DNA of 64,000 nucleotides. It comes from Paramecium tetraurelia. Taxonomy: Eukaryota > Ciliophora > Oligohymenophorea > Peniculida > Parameciidae. Below, piece by piece: positions 50,465 through 62,426 of the stretch. Position 1 is the first letter of the stretch; each line of letters starts with the position of its first letter. Below the pieces are notes generated by a model that saw nothing but the letters and a program-made list of their open reading frames with translations, did not search any database and was not told the origin of the DNA. Location of the stretch: NCBI RefSeq assembly GCF_000165425.1, contig NW_001799637.1:62001-126000 (forward strand), in the 5' to 3' direction. Made by a program: the position numbers and the translations under genes.

Positions 50465-52201
50465 ATGACTAGTGAAATTCACTCTTTCTTTGATAATAAG
50501 GATTAATTGAAGGATAAGATTTGGACGAAGTTTTGCAAAATTTAGTATAAAGTAATCAGTTTAAAAAATTAATTAGAATGATAGCATAGAATACAAGACT
50601 GAATGCAATAGATTGAGCAAAACTCATAAGGAATTAAAACCATTTAGCATTTAAATTGGCTAGGAAACTTTATATGCCTTCAAAAATGAATAACCTTAAG
50701 GAATGCTTTAGCTGACTGTTACAGTCATGCTATTTAAACGATACAACGATCAGGAGTACATTAGATTGCAGAGAAATGGCCAGTATGTGGATATTGTCCT
50801 TGAAAACTTAGAGTAACTGAAGAAGGCCTTAATTGACAAGTGTATATTGACGACTTTCCATAATGATTTTTAAGTCCTCAAAATGATCGGAAAGGGAAGT
50901 TTTGCCAACGTATATCTAGCCAAAAGGTAATCAAATGGAGTTCAGTACGCAGTGAAAGCATTTAGCAAACTCTACATACATGGTCAGTTTAGAGGAAGGG
51001 AAGGTTTAGAAAATGAGATAAGAGTGATGAGGAGATTGAATTAGGAGAACATTCTGCATCTCTATGAAGTGCACGAAACATAAAACTCTATATATTTTGT
51101 ATTGGATTTATTGGAAGGAGGGGAGTTATTGAGAAGAGCTCAATCAAAAATTTATACAACTCAGAAAATCTAAAAATTGATGTACAACTTATTAAAAGCC
51201 CTATTTCATATGCATTCTAAGAAGTGCATGCACAGAGATTTGAAACCAGAAAACTTGTTATTGAAGAGTAAAGATAATGATACTGATATCGTTATTGCAG
51301 ATTTTGGTCTTGCTCATATAATGGATCAATAGCCACTCTATAAAAGATGCGGGACTCCAGGATTTGTAGCTCCTGAAATATTGAAGTATAACGATTATGG
51401 TCCCTTTTATAATGAAAAATGCGATGTCTTTAGTGCAGGAGTTATATTCTACTTGATGATTACTGGAATCCAACCTTTTAAAGGGTATGAATATAAGGAG
51501 ATATTAAAATCAAACAAGGTCTGTCAAATCAATTATGATATTCAACAATTAAACAAGGTATTTTGCTCAATATTTATTTTAGTGCCCTTAAAATCTGAGG
51601 AGTTTACTGAAACTAATGTTAAAGGCTGATCCAACTGACAGATGCTCTGCAGAGGAGTGTTTGAAACATGAATACTTTTAAGAAATCTATAATTAAGATG
51701 ATTTAATGGATAACAAGGACAATTTGCAAAAATATGAAATGGAATTCAATTCACCTCTACTAAGAAAGAAGTATTATAAGTAGATCTACTTTTAGTTCTT
51801 CGGAAAGTTAAGAAGGTTCGATGTTATTACTGAGTAAATAATAACAATGGAATGGTTAGACTGAGACAATAGGATCTTTGTCCAATTGTTCCAATGTCAG
51901 TTCGAATAATAAGGCTGATAAGTAATAGTAGCCTTATCTATCTAAATTCAGTCAATTCTGTTCACAAATGAAACAGGAGGGGTTGGTTTAAAATAATTAA
52001 AATTCTAAGAAAAAGAGAAATCGCCAAGATCTACACAAATTCGCATTACAAAACAGTTATCAACAAAAGTAAAAAAGTAAAGATGATGATTATGTGATTG
52101 ATGATGAATCATCAGGCATTGATAACTAATTGTCTTAATTAAATGCTTAATAGCCAAAAATGGGATTTTTAAAGAAGAGTCAGTCTTTAGATGTAGATTG
52201 A
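50465..52201 (+). CDS. Serine/threonine protein kinase, CAMK-like, 555 aa
   Basis: Introns at 50552-50576 and 51558-51582 are clear. A 19-nt intron at 51816-51834 (ending GAG) is needed to keep the frame in the tail and is less sure. Residues ~55-125 look like a PH-type module (TVTVMLFKRYNDQEYIRLQ). The kinase domain then has all catalytic motifs: GKGSFANVYLAK, AVKAF lysine, HRDLKPEN, ADFGLA, GTPGFVAPE and DVFSAGVIFYLM, ending before DPTDRCSAEECLKHEYF. The activation loop and the HEYF end resemble CaM-kinase/CDPK-type kinases, but no EF-hands follow. The C-terminal tail is Gln/Ser/Lys-rich and disordered. An active cytosolic kinase is expected. Confidence 0.88.
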
Positions 52202-52204
52202 GCA

Positions 52205-53265
52205 TCATTATAAAAGTTATTCAATCAATTTATTAAGTTCTATCAATTTTTCACTTTTCGTAGTCCTCAATTCATCTATTATAAATTATAATTCTAGATA
52301 TTGAGTTTAAACTGGTTTATTTTGAATCATATTCTAAATTATGTCATGCAATGCTGGATGCATATACTTTGGAACGAAATGCCTAATAAATTATTCTATA
52401 AAATCATCCTTAATTCTATGAAGTTGTCTATATCTTTATTGAAGTGCAATATGAATCTTATTTTTGAGTTTTTCAGGACTTAAAGGTGTTGCTTCGATCA
52501 TAAATGTGATGTATGCAATTTGAGAATGAGCACTGATGTTTAATTTTGTGATTTCTGTTCCACCACCAAATAATTCAACCATTGATCGACTTTTGAAAAG
52601 AGTCTTTTTTTTATTGAAATAACTCGCTAATATTTAGGTTGAATTCATCTTTATTGTTCCAAGATTAACAGAAGAATTGAAATGAATCACACCTTCCTGT
52701 TCTTTTGTATATATAAAGTTGCCATCTTCAGAAAGATAGAGATTTTCAAATGTAATTAGATTGTCGAATTGCTTAGTTGTATTCTCCATCACTATCATCA
52801 TTTCTCCTTCTTTAGAATTTATGCCAATTTATATATTGAGTATACTCTATACCACATCTCTCAATCCTTAGAATACAAGTGCGTATGCTTAATATTCATC
52901 TTGCCTATAAACATATTGAGTGATGATTTAATTCATAAGCCTCTAGTATTGATCAGGATCTTCAGCTCCAAAGTAATTGAGGTACTCACTTGCCTTGCTA
53001 TTTAATTGAATATTGTACAATAGATATTATCTCCTCAACTTTTGGTGATAAGGCCTCTAAATGTAGTTTACACAAACGCTCTCTATCATTCAGACAATTT
53101 CGCTTGAATAGTGGATTCAATTCAAGCTTCTCATTGAATTCATAGTTCAGAACTTGCACTTAATCCAATATAAATTAAGGTTGTATTGTTTTCACAAATA
53201 GGAAAATGATAAAATAATCTATCATAATAATCAAAACCAAATTTTGGAACCCTTACTAAAACCAT
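52205..53265 (-). CDS. Unknown protein, 338 aa
   Basis: With introns at 53219-53237 (19 nt) and 52994-53018 (25 nt) the frame runs from ATG to TGA in 339 codons. Content includes LFKRNCLNDRERLCKLHLEA, DPDQYQRLMNQIITQYVYR and a beta-rich middle (EGVIHFNSSVNLGTIKMN) before a helical C terminus. No domain recognised. Its stop lies only 3 bp from the stop of the convergent kinase gene. The N-terminal exon is the least certain part. Confidence 0.6.
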
Positions 53266-53398
53266 TGGAATGTAATTGATCAAATCTCAATTTTAATCAA
53301 TCAGAACAAGGAAACACAATACTGATTAGGGACTTATATGGAAGAATCTAATAAAAGATTACATGGATAAAGTTTGAATTAATTATCTTTATTTTAAA

Positions 53399-53569
53399 AT
53401 GGACTCTGATCATCTTAAGCTATACATTTTGTGCAATGAGAAATATGGAATCCAAATATAAATGAAGACATTTTCTAGTTAAATACTAGCATATGATAAA
53501 ATAACTATGAAATTATTGAGAGGAGGGCAAGGAATTGTATTCTATTTCTTTTTAAGCAAGGATGATTGA
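53399..53569 (+). CDS. Small ORF, 56 aa
   Basis: ATG to TGA, 57 codons: MDSDHLKLYILCNEKYGIQ, then a segment with GGQG. The even residue composition and strand-like pattern could be a small beta-grasp-like protein, but length alone does not prove coding. No intron needed. Confidence 0.35.
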
Positions 53570-54032
53570 TTACTTATTAAATCACTATAGCTAAAGGGTA
53601 ATTTTTTTAATACTTTATTAAATATATATAAAATAATAATGAGTCAAAAATACTCAAGAAGACTTATTTTCAATCATTCGCTCAATTTTTAATAAAAGTC
53701 TTATTCAAATGCAGTTCTCTAATAAATCCATCTATATAATATACTGAAATCATTACATTAATATTCCTTTTGATTTTGTCCGATCACATATGGTTACAAA
53801 ACTCCACTGATAAAGTCTTTATGATTGTCTAAGGCAAGTCATCAGAGCAATTTAGGGATCCTATTTGAATTAATCCCTAAATCATAATTATCCTATATAG
53901 AAATGATATGATATAATATTGATTATTGAAGTGGATGATAGAGTCATTTCTGGAGAAGAGTATCCCAAATAGAAAGAGTTTAAGAAATCTATGATTAGAT
54001 AAGTTAAGTGAAGTTTAAGTAAAAATTTGTGA
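53570..54032. other. Region with an unresolved plus-strand frame
   Basis: An ATG at 53639 opens a 44-codon frame (MSQKYSRRLIFNHSLNF) that meets TGA at 53771-53773. Protein-like sequence (PITYGYKTPLIKS, LSKASHQSNLGIL) follows in another frame to about 53915. A small gene with missed introns is possible, but I cannot complete it. Confidence 0.3.
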
Positions 54033-54470
54033 TCATATTTAATCATTGAACCAATCTTAACCATATAACTTTTCGACCCAATCGGTAAAATTTTATAAGC
54101 GGTAATGCTTAGGTATACGATTTATTTTGGCAATAACCATTGGTTTTTTAACCACAGGTTTAGGTTCCAAAGTAAAAAAATTTTCAATATCATATTTACA
54201 ATCCATTTGACTGATCTTTCTCTAAGTTTACTGCACTGGCATAAACACTTATGAAGAACCATCCAAAATTTAACTGCCTCGACGAGCCAATCGATTTGTA
54301 GGCAGCTCAGTAATCAACTTCTTTTCTGATATAATTTATGGAGCGTAATCATTCTTATTTTTCCCTAAAAGGAAATCTAATGAATCCCGATTAGACTAAG
54401 GAACATAAGCATGGGACTTTTCGATTCTTGGAAGTTTGAAGCCATCATTGACTTTTGTCTATTTGAACAT
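54033..54470 (-). CDS. Unknown protein, 145 aa
   Basis: Single exon, 146 codons. Starts MFKQTKVNDGFKLPRIEKS. Contains SLDFLLGKNKNDYAP and a C-terminal segment HYRLQNFTDWVEKLYGQDWF rich in aromatic residues. No signal peptide or membrane segment. Higher GC content than neighbours supports coding. No family recognised. Confidence 0.65.
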
Positions 54471-55053
54471 TTCACTAATCTAGACAGCTAATTTATTTTA
54501 TAAATATTTTATTTTAATAATAATTATTTTTCAAATCTTCTTTTATATTTGTCCATATAATCAAATAATAATCAATGATTATCATATATTAAGAATACTT
54601 TCATAAATATCAAAATAAATAATAATAATAAAACCAAAATTTACAAAAGAAATTACTAAAAAGCCTTTCAAATCTCTTCTAAAATTTCTCAAATTAATTC
54701 ATATTGCACATGATAAAACTACTACATCCTGCTAAATTGGTTTTATTTTATTATGAAGTATTATTCAAATTAAGATAAGTTAACTTCCTTTTCACACCAA
54801 GAGTCTATATTGAAAACTATATATTATTTCTAATTTCATTCTCAAGTCTTCTAATATCATTTAGACTTTACTGGCTAGGCTTATTCTATAATACAAAAAT
54901 ATTTTATAAATAAAGAGCTCGTAATTTATTAAATGTTAAATTATAATCTAAATTTAAGCGTATTATATCAATGAAGAAAATGCTACTTTCACACATTTTT
55001 TTTTATTAATATTATTATTTATCTAAATATTTGTATTTCTAATAGAATTAAAA
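54471..55053. other. Intergenic region between divergent genes
   Basis: About 580 bp, very AT-rich with long A and T runs, no coding frame. Probable shared promoter region. Confidence 0.5.
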
Positions 55054-56696
55054 ATGCAATTAAGGATTAAAGCAAATAGAAAGGAGTACTTTGACTTCTC
55101 AAATATATCGAATGTGAGGAATAATCATTTATATGTAGGATAAACAGTTTACGGTCTAATTTAATAAAATTGCAAATTAATTAATAAAAGATTACCACCT
55201 CAAACTAATTAGTTCTATTAATGAATTTATTGCAAAATAAAAACAAACCAATATCAAAGACAATGGGAAAAAATACAATTATTAGGAAGAAAGATCCAGC
55301 TTACAAAATTAATAATAATAAGGAAACAATTAAGAAAAACCCTTTATAGAAAAAAAGATTGAATTTACTCGAAAAGAGGTCTTTGTTTTATTATTAATGA
55401 TGTATTCGAATATTTTAGAGAAGGATAATCAAAACATGAAAGGATTTTATCAGATTAATATGGAATTAATAAAATAGAGTTAATCAAAATAATCTTAGGA
55501 AAAACTCAAGTGTATTCATTCTTACTTTATTAATTTTTACCACAGAATTTTAAAGTAAAATGATGGAGTAAGCAATGATTATAATTTGAATTCAAATGAA
55601 ATTCAAAGGCAAATTTAAAATCTTGAAAAAGAGATTTAGGAAGAACAACATCAACATGATAAAAAAATAGAATAATTAAATTAAAGGATCCAAATGATTC
55701 TTAGATAATTTATAAACAATAACCCAAAGGAATATTCAGAAATGTAGTAATAAGATGAATTGGTTACTTTTATTAGAAGAACTGAGTTTCGAAATTATAA
55801 AGAAATATACAATGATTAACAGTGTCCTTTGAGTTAGTTTCAAAAGAATAAAGGAAGGTGTGAGGATTATGAAAATTCAATTTTAGTGAATTTTGCGGAT
55901 AAAAATGTAGGTGGTTTAAGTTTAGATTCGTTAAACATAGCTTAAGAGGAAGTAATGATTTAAATTAATTGTCTTATAGGTTTTGATGTTAACACATCCT
56001 GAAGCACTTATAAGCATGTTATTTATGGAACCTATGAATGACAATGAAGCCATTCTCATTAAGAATCTAATTAAATTTAATGATTATGATGGATATGGAT
56101 AAACTTTTAGATAAAAGGAGGAAGATTATTTTAAATGGAATTCTAACTCTTCCTTAAAACAAAATAATGAGTTTTCTCAAAGACAACAAGATTTAAACAA
56201 ATAAAATGACGCTCACAATAAGAAAATTATCACAAATCATATCTTAGTAATATTCACATTTAATATTTAGTGTATGGATGCAATATTCTATTCAAATTGG
56301 CAAATTTAATTTGATGAAAAGTATATTAATAGAGAATTGGTGAAGAGTTACATTGCCTTTTCCTTGGCTCTCGATCACACAGATAGTAAATATGTTTCTA
56401 CTGGTAAATGGGGTTGTGGGATTTTTAATGGGGATATTTAATTAAAGTTTTTAATCTAATTGCTTGCATTCTCAAAGGCTTATTAGGATAGTTAGTACAG
56501 GAATGAGGATTTCAAAAATAAGACAGAAAAATACATAAGTTTTAGTTCTTTTCATGATGGTAAATTTGAATCTTTAATTTAATAATACTATTAAGCCTAA
56601 ACCGAATAAAAATAAAACATAACAAAAATTAATTATGTGATTGAAACCTTAAAGGGTTAGTTCAAACAATAAATTTCTAAGGGTTTTAATAAATGA
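55054..56696 (+). CDS. Poly(ADP-ribose) glycohydrolase-like protein, 521 aa
   Basis: PARG cleaves ribose-ribose bonds of poly(ADP-ribose) after DNA damage signalling. Introns at 55114-55138, 55952-55979 and 56247-56270 give 522 codons. The catalytic macrodomain core is recognisable: NFADKNVGGLSLDSLNIAQEE corresponds to the DFANKxxGGG...QEE signature, including both catalytic Glu. It is followed by THPEALISMLFMEPMNDNEA, a YDGYGQTF segment, MDAIFY, INRELVKSYIAFS and VSTGKWGCGIFNGD, in the order found in PARGs. The third Gly of GGG is Leu here. The N-terminal ~280 residues are Gln/Asn/Lys-rich and helical. Domain assignment is firm; activity depends on the altered loop. Confidence 0.88.
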
Positions 56697-56777
56697 TCTG
56701 TGAAAAATGATTTATTATTTTTATTCTATAAAAGATAACAATTAATAATTACAGAAGTATTAATAAAAAGAATTAAA

Positions 56778-57720
56778 ATGTTTGATGGTTATTGTAGGTA
56801 AATAATGTAGCCTAATCGCGTTATGTATAATAAATCAGATTTGGAATGGGGTTTTCAAAGATAGGATTTCTAATTGCAAGGATTACAATGTTCTCTATTT
56901 AAATGTAATAAATATACCAAATCATGCATATTGTATTTGCATGGTTAGATTGGATCAAAGTTGGAAGCTGTTTAATATGCTTTTTTTGCATGTAAAAATG
57001 ATTTCGATTTTTGTTCATTTGATTTTCAAGCCGTTGGATAGTCTTTAGGAGACTTTGTAACATTTGGGTAATTATTGATTTTAATGAATTCTTAAAGAGG
57101 AGGAGAACCTAGCAGTGGTGGTTCGACATTTGAAGGAGAAATATTTGCATATGATTTTGTGGGGAAGGTCGGTGAGCAACCACAGCGTTGATGTATACTC
57201 AGAAGAATGAGATATAAAATGTTTGGTTTTGGATAGTCCATTTTTGGTTTTGGAAGACGTAGTAATAAATTTAATAAAACTAAAACTACATACTCCAGAT
57301 ATTCTAGTTTAAAATTAATAAAGTTCAATTGCCTTTAAATTTAAATATCACTTGTCCTATGCTTTTATTGGCATCAAAGCAAGACAGTCTCATTCCTTAA
57401 TATCATATTGATACAATTTTTAAGGGATATTAAGAACATAAGAGGTATTTGTTATGTAATGCAATCATAATCAACAAAGATCAAGTGAAATCGTATAGAC
57501 CATTATTGCATTCATCCAAACTATGACACCACAAAGCCCATTCAGTCCAACTAAATTTCCTATTCATCTATTGGGTGACTTAGATTAGGAAAAATATATA
57601 GCCAACTGGAATTAAGATTAAATAGAAGATCATGAGAAACTAATCAGTATCTTCTCATCATAAAAATCAGCCTAGATCTAAAAAGATAAGGCTTTGATAT
57701 AATTGTCCAATCTTAAATGA
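56778..57720 (+). pseudogene. Alpha/beta-hydrolase pseudogene with several frameshifts
   Basis: Reads as an S33-type alpha/beta hydrolase of the kind common in ciliates: SCILYLHGQIGSKLEAVQY with the oxyanion HG, FDFCSFDFQAVGQSLGDFV, ILWGRS where the nucleophile elbow starts, LVLDSPF, then MLLLASKQDSLIP with the acid region and HNQQRSSEIV with the catalytic-His region. At least three one- or two-base losses lie at about 57171, 57210 and 57460. The first is right at the nucleophile elbow. No introns repair them. The frame is open again to TGA 57718-57720. Probably a recent pseudogene; sequencing errors are the alternative. Confidence 0.65.
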
Positions 57721-58364
57721 TTTTTATTGAAACTATTTACTTTATACATTAAATTTATATTGTAAATATAATTTATTTTATTATTAATTGCAAAATTATA
57801 AGAAAATTTTATAATGAAATATTTAACATGCGATTTTAAAAATAATAAATTTTTGAATAATTTAATGGAATTGAAAAAATTAATTAACATAATTTAAATG
57901 ATGATCCGCAATTTTGATCTCTCTCATAAATTCAGAAAGTAATCCTTTGCATGGATTCAGAAAATTTAAATCTTATTATAATTGCAATAAGGCAAATTAA
58001 ATGATCAAAAAGGTCATTTTCATAGTCTTATACTCTAAATTACTTTATTTATTAATTTATTATAATATAATGCCACTAATAGAATTCATTTTTATATAAT
58101 ATACCCATTTAACAGATTTAATCAATTTACACCTATTTCAGTATTTAGTAGTATATGTCATGAAATAAATTCTCTAAATAGTTTAGAAAATCTCTTAATC
58201 AACAATTTAATTGAGTTTATTCTGTTATGAATAAAATTGCCTTTAATAGTAAAGATAACCCATCTTATTTTATTATAAAAATCTTTAAAAGATCATTTAA
58301 ATATATTTCCATTATTAAGAATTCTATAATAATATTAAAATTATTGATAAAATTAAGAAAATAG
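57721..58364. other. Intergenic region, nothing recognised
   Basis: About 640 bp of AT-rich DNA with no coding frame recognised; upstream of family copy C. Confidence 0.5.
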
Positions 58365-61300
58365 ATGATATTACTCATATTAATTCATCTTGTCAACATA
58401 TATACTATTAACATATAAGAGCTTGAATATTATATATACCCGACAGAAGGAGAAGTTTATCAAAACTACTTATATAAGATTCTCAATTTTGGTGAATTAA
58501 TGTGCAAAATCGATCCTTAAATTCCAAATGTATAAGTAATGAATTAATATGAAGAAATATACAGAAAAAAAGGGAATAGTAATTATTAAGCATATTATTA
58601 TAGAATTTAAATCAATTTCATCAAACAATACACACTTTAGTACTTTGTCTTATGAAAATGAAGTATAATTTTATGAGTGGAAGGATTAAATCTTAGAAAA
58701 AATCGGGGAATCCGTAATAATTGATTCTTCGTTTAATTGTTTTACTATCAATTTATCTCAACATTTTTCTATTTTAGTAGATTGTTATTAAAATAATGAA
58801 TTCCTTTTAATTCAGTTAATGGATAAATAATCAAAAAATTGCTTATTAAATATAATCATCTATGCTCAACGTCAACCAAAATATAATCAATTATTAATGG
58901 AACAAATAATTTTATAGTATATGCCTAATATTTTGAAGATTATTCGATACTTTCATTAATTTCATCATCATTTCAAAATTTAAGTAGCTTAAATAATCAA
59001 TTTATTGATTTTGATATACCAATTACAATAACTCCTAATATTTATGTAATTACCTCCCAAGAGTTATTCTAATTATCCATATCTTCAGATTCTCAATTTT
59101 ATTTTAAAGCTAATTTTAGTTAGCAGAATTTGAATAATATTACTAGTATTAATGCCTATTATAATTTTTGGAGTTACTCTTAATGCGATTTTGTTTATTT
59201 ATTATTAGCCAAATATGAAGATTCTTTAATTTAATATAAAACTGCTCGCTACTTAGGGTGTGAAGGGCAAATAAATTTTATGAATGAGGGTTGTCCAATT
59301 TCATCATGTCCTTTTTATAAGACACTTTAAAATACTGAATTTTTAGTTTATATTTCAATTAATAAATTTTATATTGCTCCAAAACTAGCAGGACTACCAA
59401 AATATTAGTCTTATCAAGTTAATTCAAACAATACCCTATTTTATTTGAACAATGATAATGATTTATTTTAATTTGGTCAAGAAATTGTGGTTTATAAAAT
59501 TTCATTACCATCCATACAAATAAACTTGACTGCGTCACAACCTTCAAAAAAATACTAAAATTTTACTTTAATATGTATAGATGAATTTTACCCTATTTAA
59601 TCAAGTTTGGTTAATATTTATTTTTAAATACTATCGATGAATGACACAAATATTTATGTAATGTCAAATTACGGGTCACAAGATTTTGTAGTTTACAATG
59701 ATAATAATAAAACAATTTCTTTATAAGACTATTCAGGCTAATTGCTAAAATACAATATAACCTAAAAAGAACCATATTTTAACTTGAAATAAATAACATT
59801 CTCAAATGTTAGTAAACTTAACTAGAATTATTAATTAGTATAATTTATTTCAATAGATTTTGTTGTAGTTAGCTAATATTTGATAGGATATAATAATTAT
59901 TCAGTCGATATTTTGCTTTGCAATTACATCGAGTAAAACCAATCTTACTAATTCTTTGAAATATGTTCAATCAACATTAGCATAAATGCAAATTATTTAT
60001 AAGCTGCTTATAGCTTTAATCCTTAAATGATGATAATAATAGGACTCCGTGATAATAAAACAATATATTTGTTTAATTATTATAACGATACCAAAAGTAT
60101 AATTAGTTATTCAAATTATACTTTTAGAGATGAATTCTAAGATTTTTTTGTCACCTATAATAATATTTTACTTCTTAGACTAAAAAAAGCAATTGAAATA
60201 ATGACATTTGATTTTACAAATACTTTTACTTTAAATTAATCATCAATAAATAAACTGTTCAATAATATACAATTCAATCCGATATAAATAGCTCTGAATA
60301 CACAATCATAGTCATCTTTACTATATATCAACAATATAAACGAAGTAATAATAATTTCGATTGATTAAAATAGTCTTCCAATACCGATCTAGGTAATTAA
60401 AGTCAATTTCACAATCAAGTATATAAATGTAATAAGTTAATAATTAATTTTATCATATCTATGTAATGATGATAAAAAAAATACATGCTTTCAAGTTTAT
60501 AATGTGTATAATCTACCAAAATACTACTACGTAAAAAATCTTTATAGCGTAAATGTGGATAATAAAGCAATAATATAATCAGATAACCTATTCTTATATG
60601 TAATTTTTAGGAATTACACTGTTTATGTTTATAATCCATCCTTGCCATATCATTAAAGTTTATATTATAAGTTATAATTCGATTCACCAATTTAATTGAC
60701 TGAGTAATTTTATTCAGGCCTTTAATCATCAATAATCATTTCTAACAATTATGTGTATATTCTTTAAAGTAATCAAAACTTTGTCTTAGAATTTTTAAAT
60801 TCAGGCTAACTCTTGGGTAATACAAAAATTTACCCATAATATATTTATTCTATTACTATAACTTCAGCCTTAAATGAGACAGCCTTTTAATAGACTCCTA
60901 ATTAAAGTATTGTTTTATATTCAAACTTCACAGTATTTTTGAATTAAAGAAATTTATCTATAAATCTAACAAAAGATAATATAATTAATAATACTAAAAT
61001 CTTTTCATATCCAATGAATTTAATTCTTGATAGATAAGTTGGATATTGTGGGCCACCAAATCTTGCTTAAACTAATAATTTAAATAAACATTGTAGTTTA
61101 ACTCAAGCATTTTAATATAATTCTACCAGCATTCCTAATTATAGCAACTTTTCTTTAATTACTTCGATAAATAATGAATGCTTTGCTTTACAGAATAACT
61201 CTTACATATAAACAGTAAATAGTGATTTAACATAAGTATCAAGTTTAAGTTATTCAAATCTAAATTTTACCCAATGTCTAAATTCAGCATCAAATGATTA

Positions 61301-62426
61301 CTCATTATATTCAATTTGTGGAAATAGTACTTAATAATATTTGCTTAATTTTACTTTAAATTGTGAAGCCAATATACTATTAAGTGAAACTTTATAATTA
61401 TCCCAAATGTTTTACAGTATTTCCAAAGTCAACACCATTTCTAATCAGATTTTTATTTTAGGTACTCTACAAAATTCATCATAATAATAATTCTTGTATT
61501 GGTTTAATTAATCTAAGCAGAGCTCTTAGATTATATCCGGCGATAAAAGTTATTGTCAAGATTTCTCGATCGCTTTAATTGATACAACAATTTCTGCCAT
61601 TAAATATTAATAATCTTAAATAATTATCTTTTACATTGAATAATATTATAATCATTAAATACTTTTATATCAACTTATGTTAGTTCAAAATAATAGTGAA
61701 TTAAAAAAAGGTGAATCAGTAATGACAAAAAAATGCGACAAGTCATCTTATAATAATTGTACTGAATTAATTCCTTCCTACGTTCTAATTATGAAAACAT
61801 CTTATAATTTAGCAATTATTCTATTGAGTAATTTTGATATGTATCAAATAAGTGAAATAATTAATGTTAGATTAGCAGGGGATGAATCTTAGTTTGGAAT
61901 TTCTAAAACTATCCCTAATTATGGTAATTAAAATAATAGTGGTAATTCTTTTTATTAAAATGGAGTTTTGACTCAATAATTTTAATACAATAATATATAC
62001 ATTGTTGGTTTCTATTATTTGAATAATGACTAGGATGTAATTTTAATGGAAGCAATTTTGACATAAGGTTCATTCAACACCACAATATCTAATTATGCAA
62101 TCATCGTCAATAAATAATATCAAACTGGAGCAGCCTTATATATTTATAAAGACTCTATATATAATTACTCAATAGGTACTTGGAATGTAACATGTCTTTT
62201 GAATTAAAAAACATCAAATTAAGTTAATGTTTCTATATTTTGTAAAAACGAATTTTCAAATGGGATTTATAATATTTCATTTAAAAAGCCTCCATTTAAA
62301 AAATCTAGTAAAAGATGGATATATACTCTGATTTCAATAATTGGTTTACTTATATTATATTTTTACATTAAAGTTAAATAAAGGACAAAAGATTTAGACT
62401 ATATTTCATCAGGTATTGAGTTATGA
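58365..62426 (+). pseudogene. Large single-pass membrane protein, family copy C, with a frame lesion
   Basis: Starts with its own signal-like peptide (MILLILIHLVNIYTINIQ), has the family intron (58579-58603, 25 nt) and follows copies A and B almost to the end. It finishes with a membrane segment (RWIYTLISIIGLLILYFYI) and a tail ending GIEL. Compared with copy B, two extra single bases, near 58834-58838 (A run) and 58865-58866, put the frame off by two; the first frame then stops near 59130. Downstream of the second insertion the family frame is open to TGA 62424-62426. It is a young pseudogene or a gene with two sequence errors. Large parts look near-identical to copy B. Confidence 0.65.
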
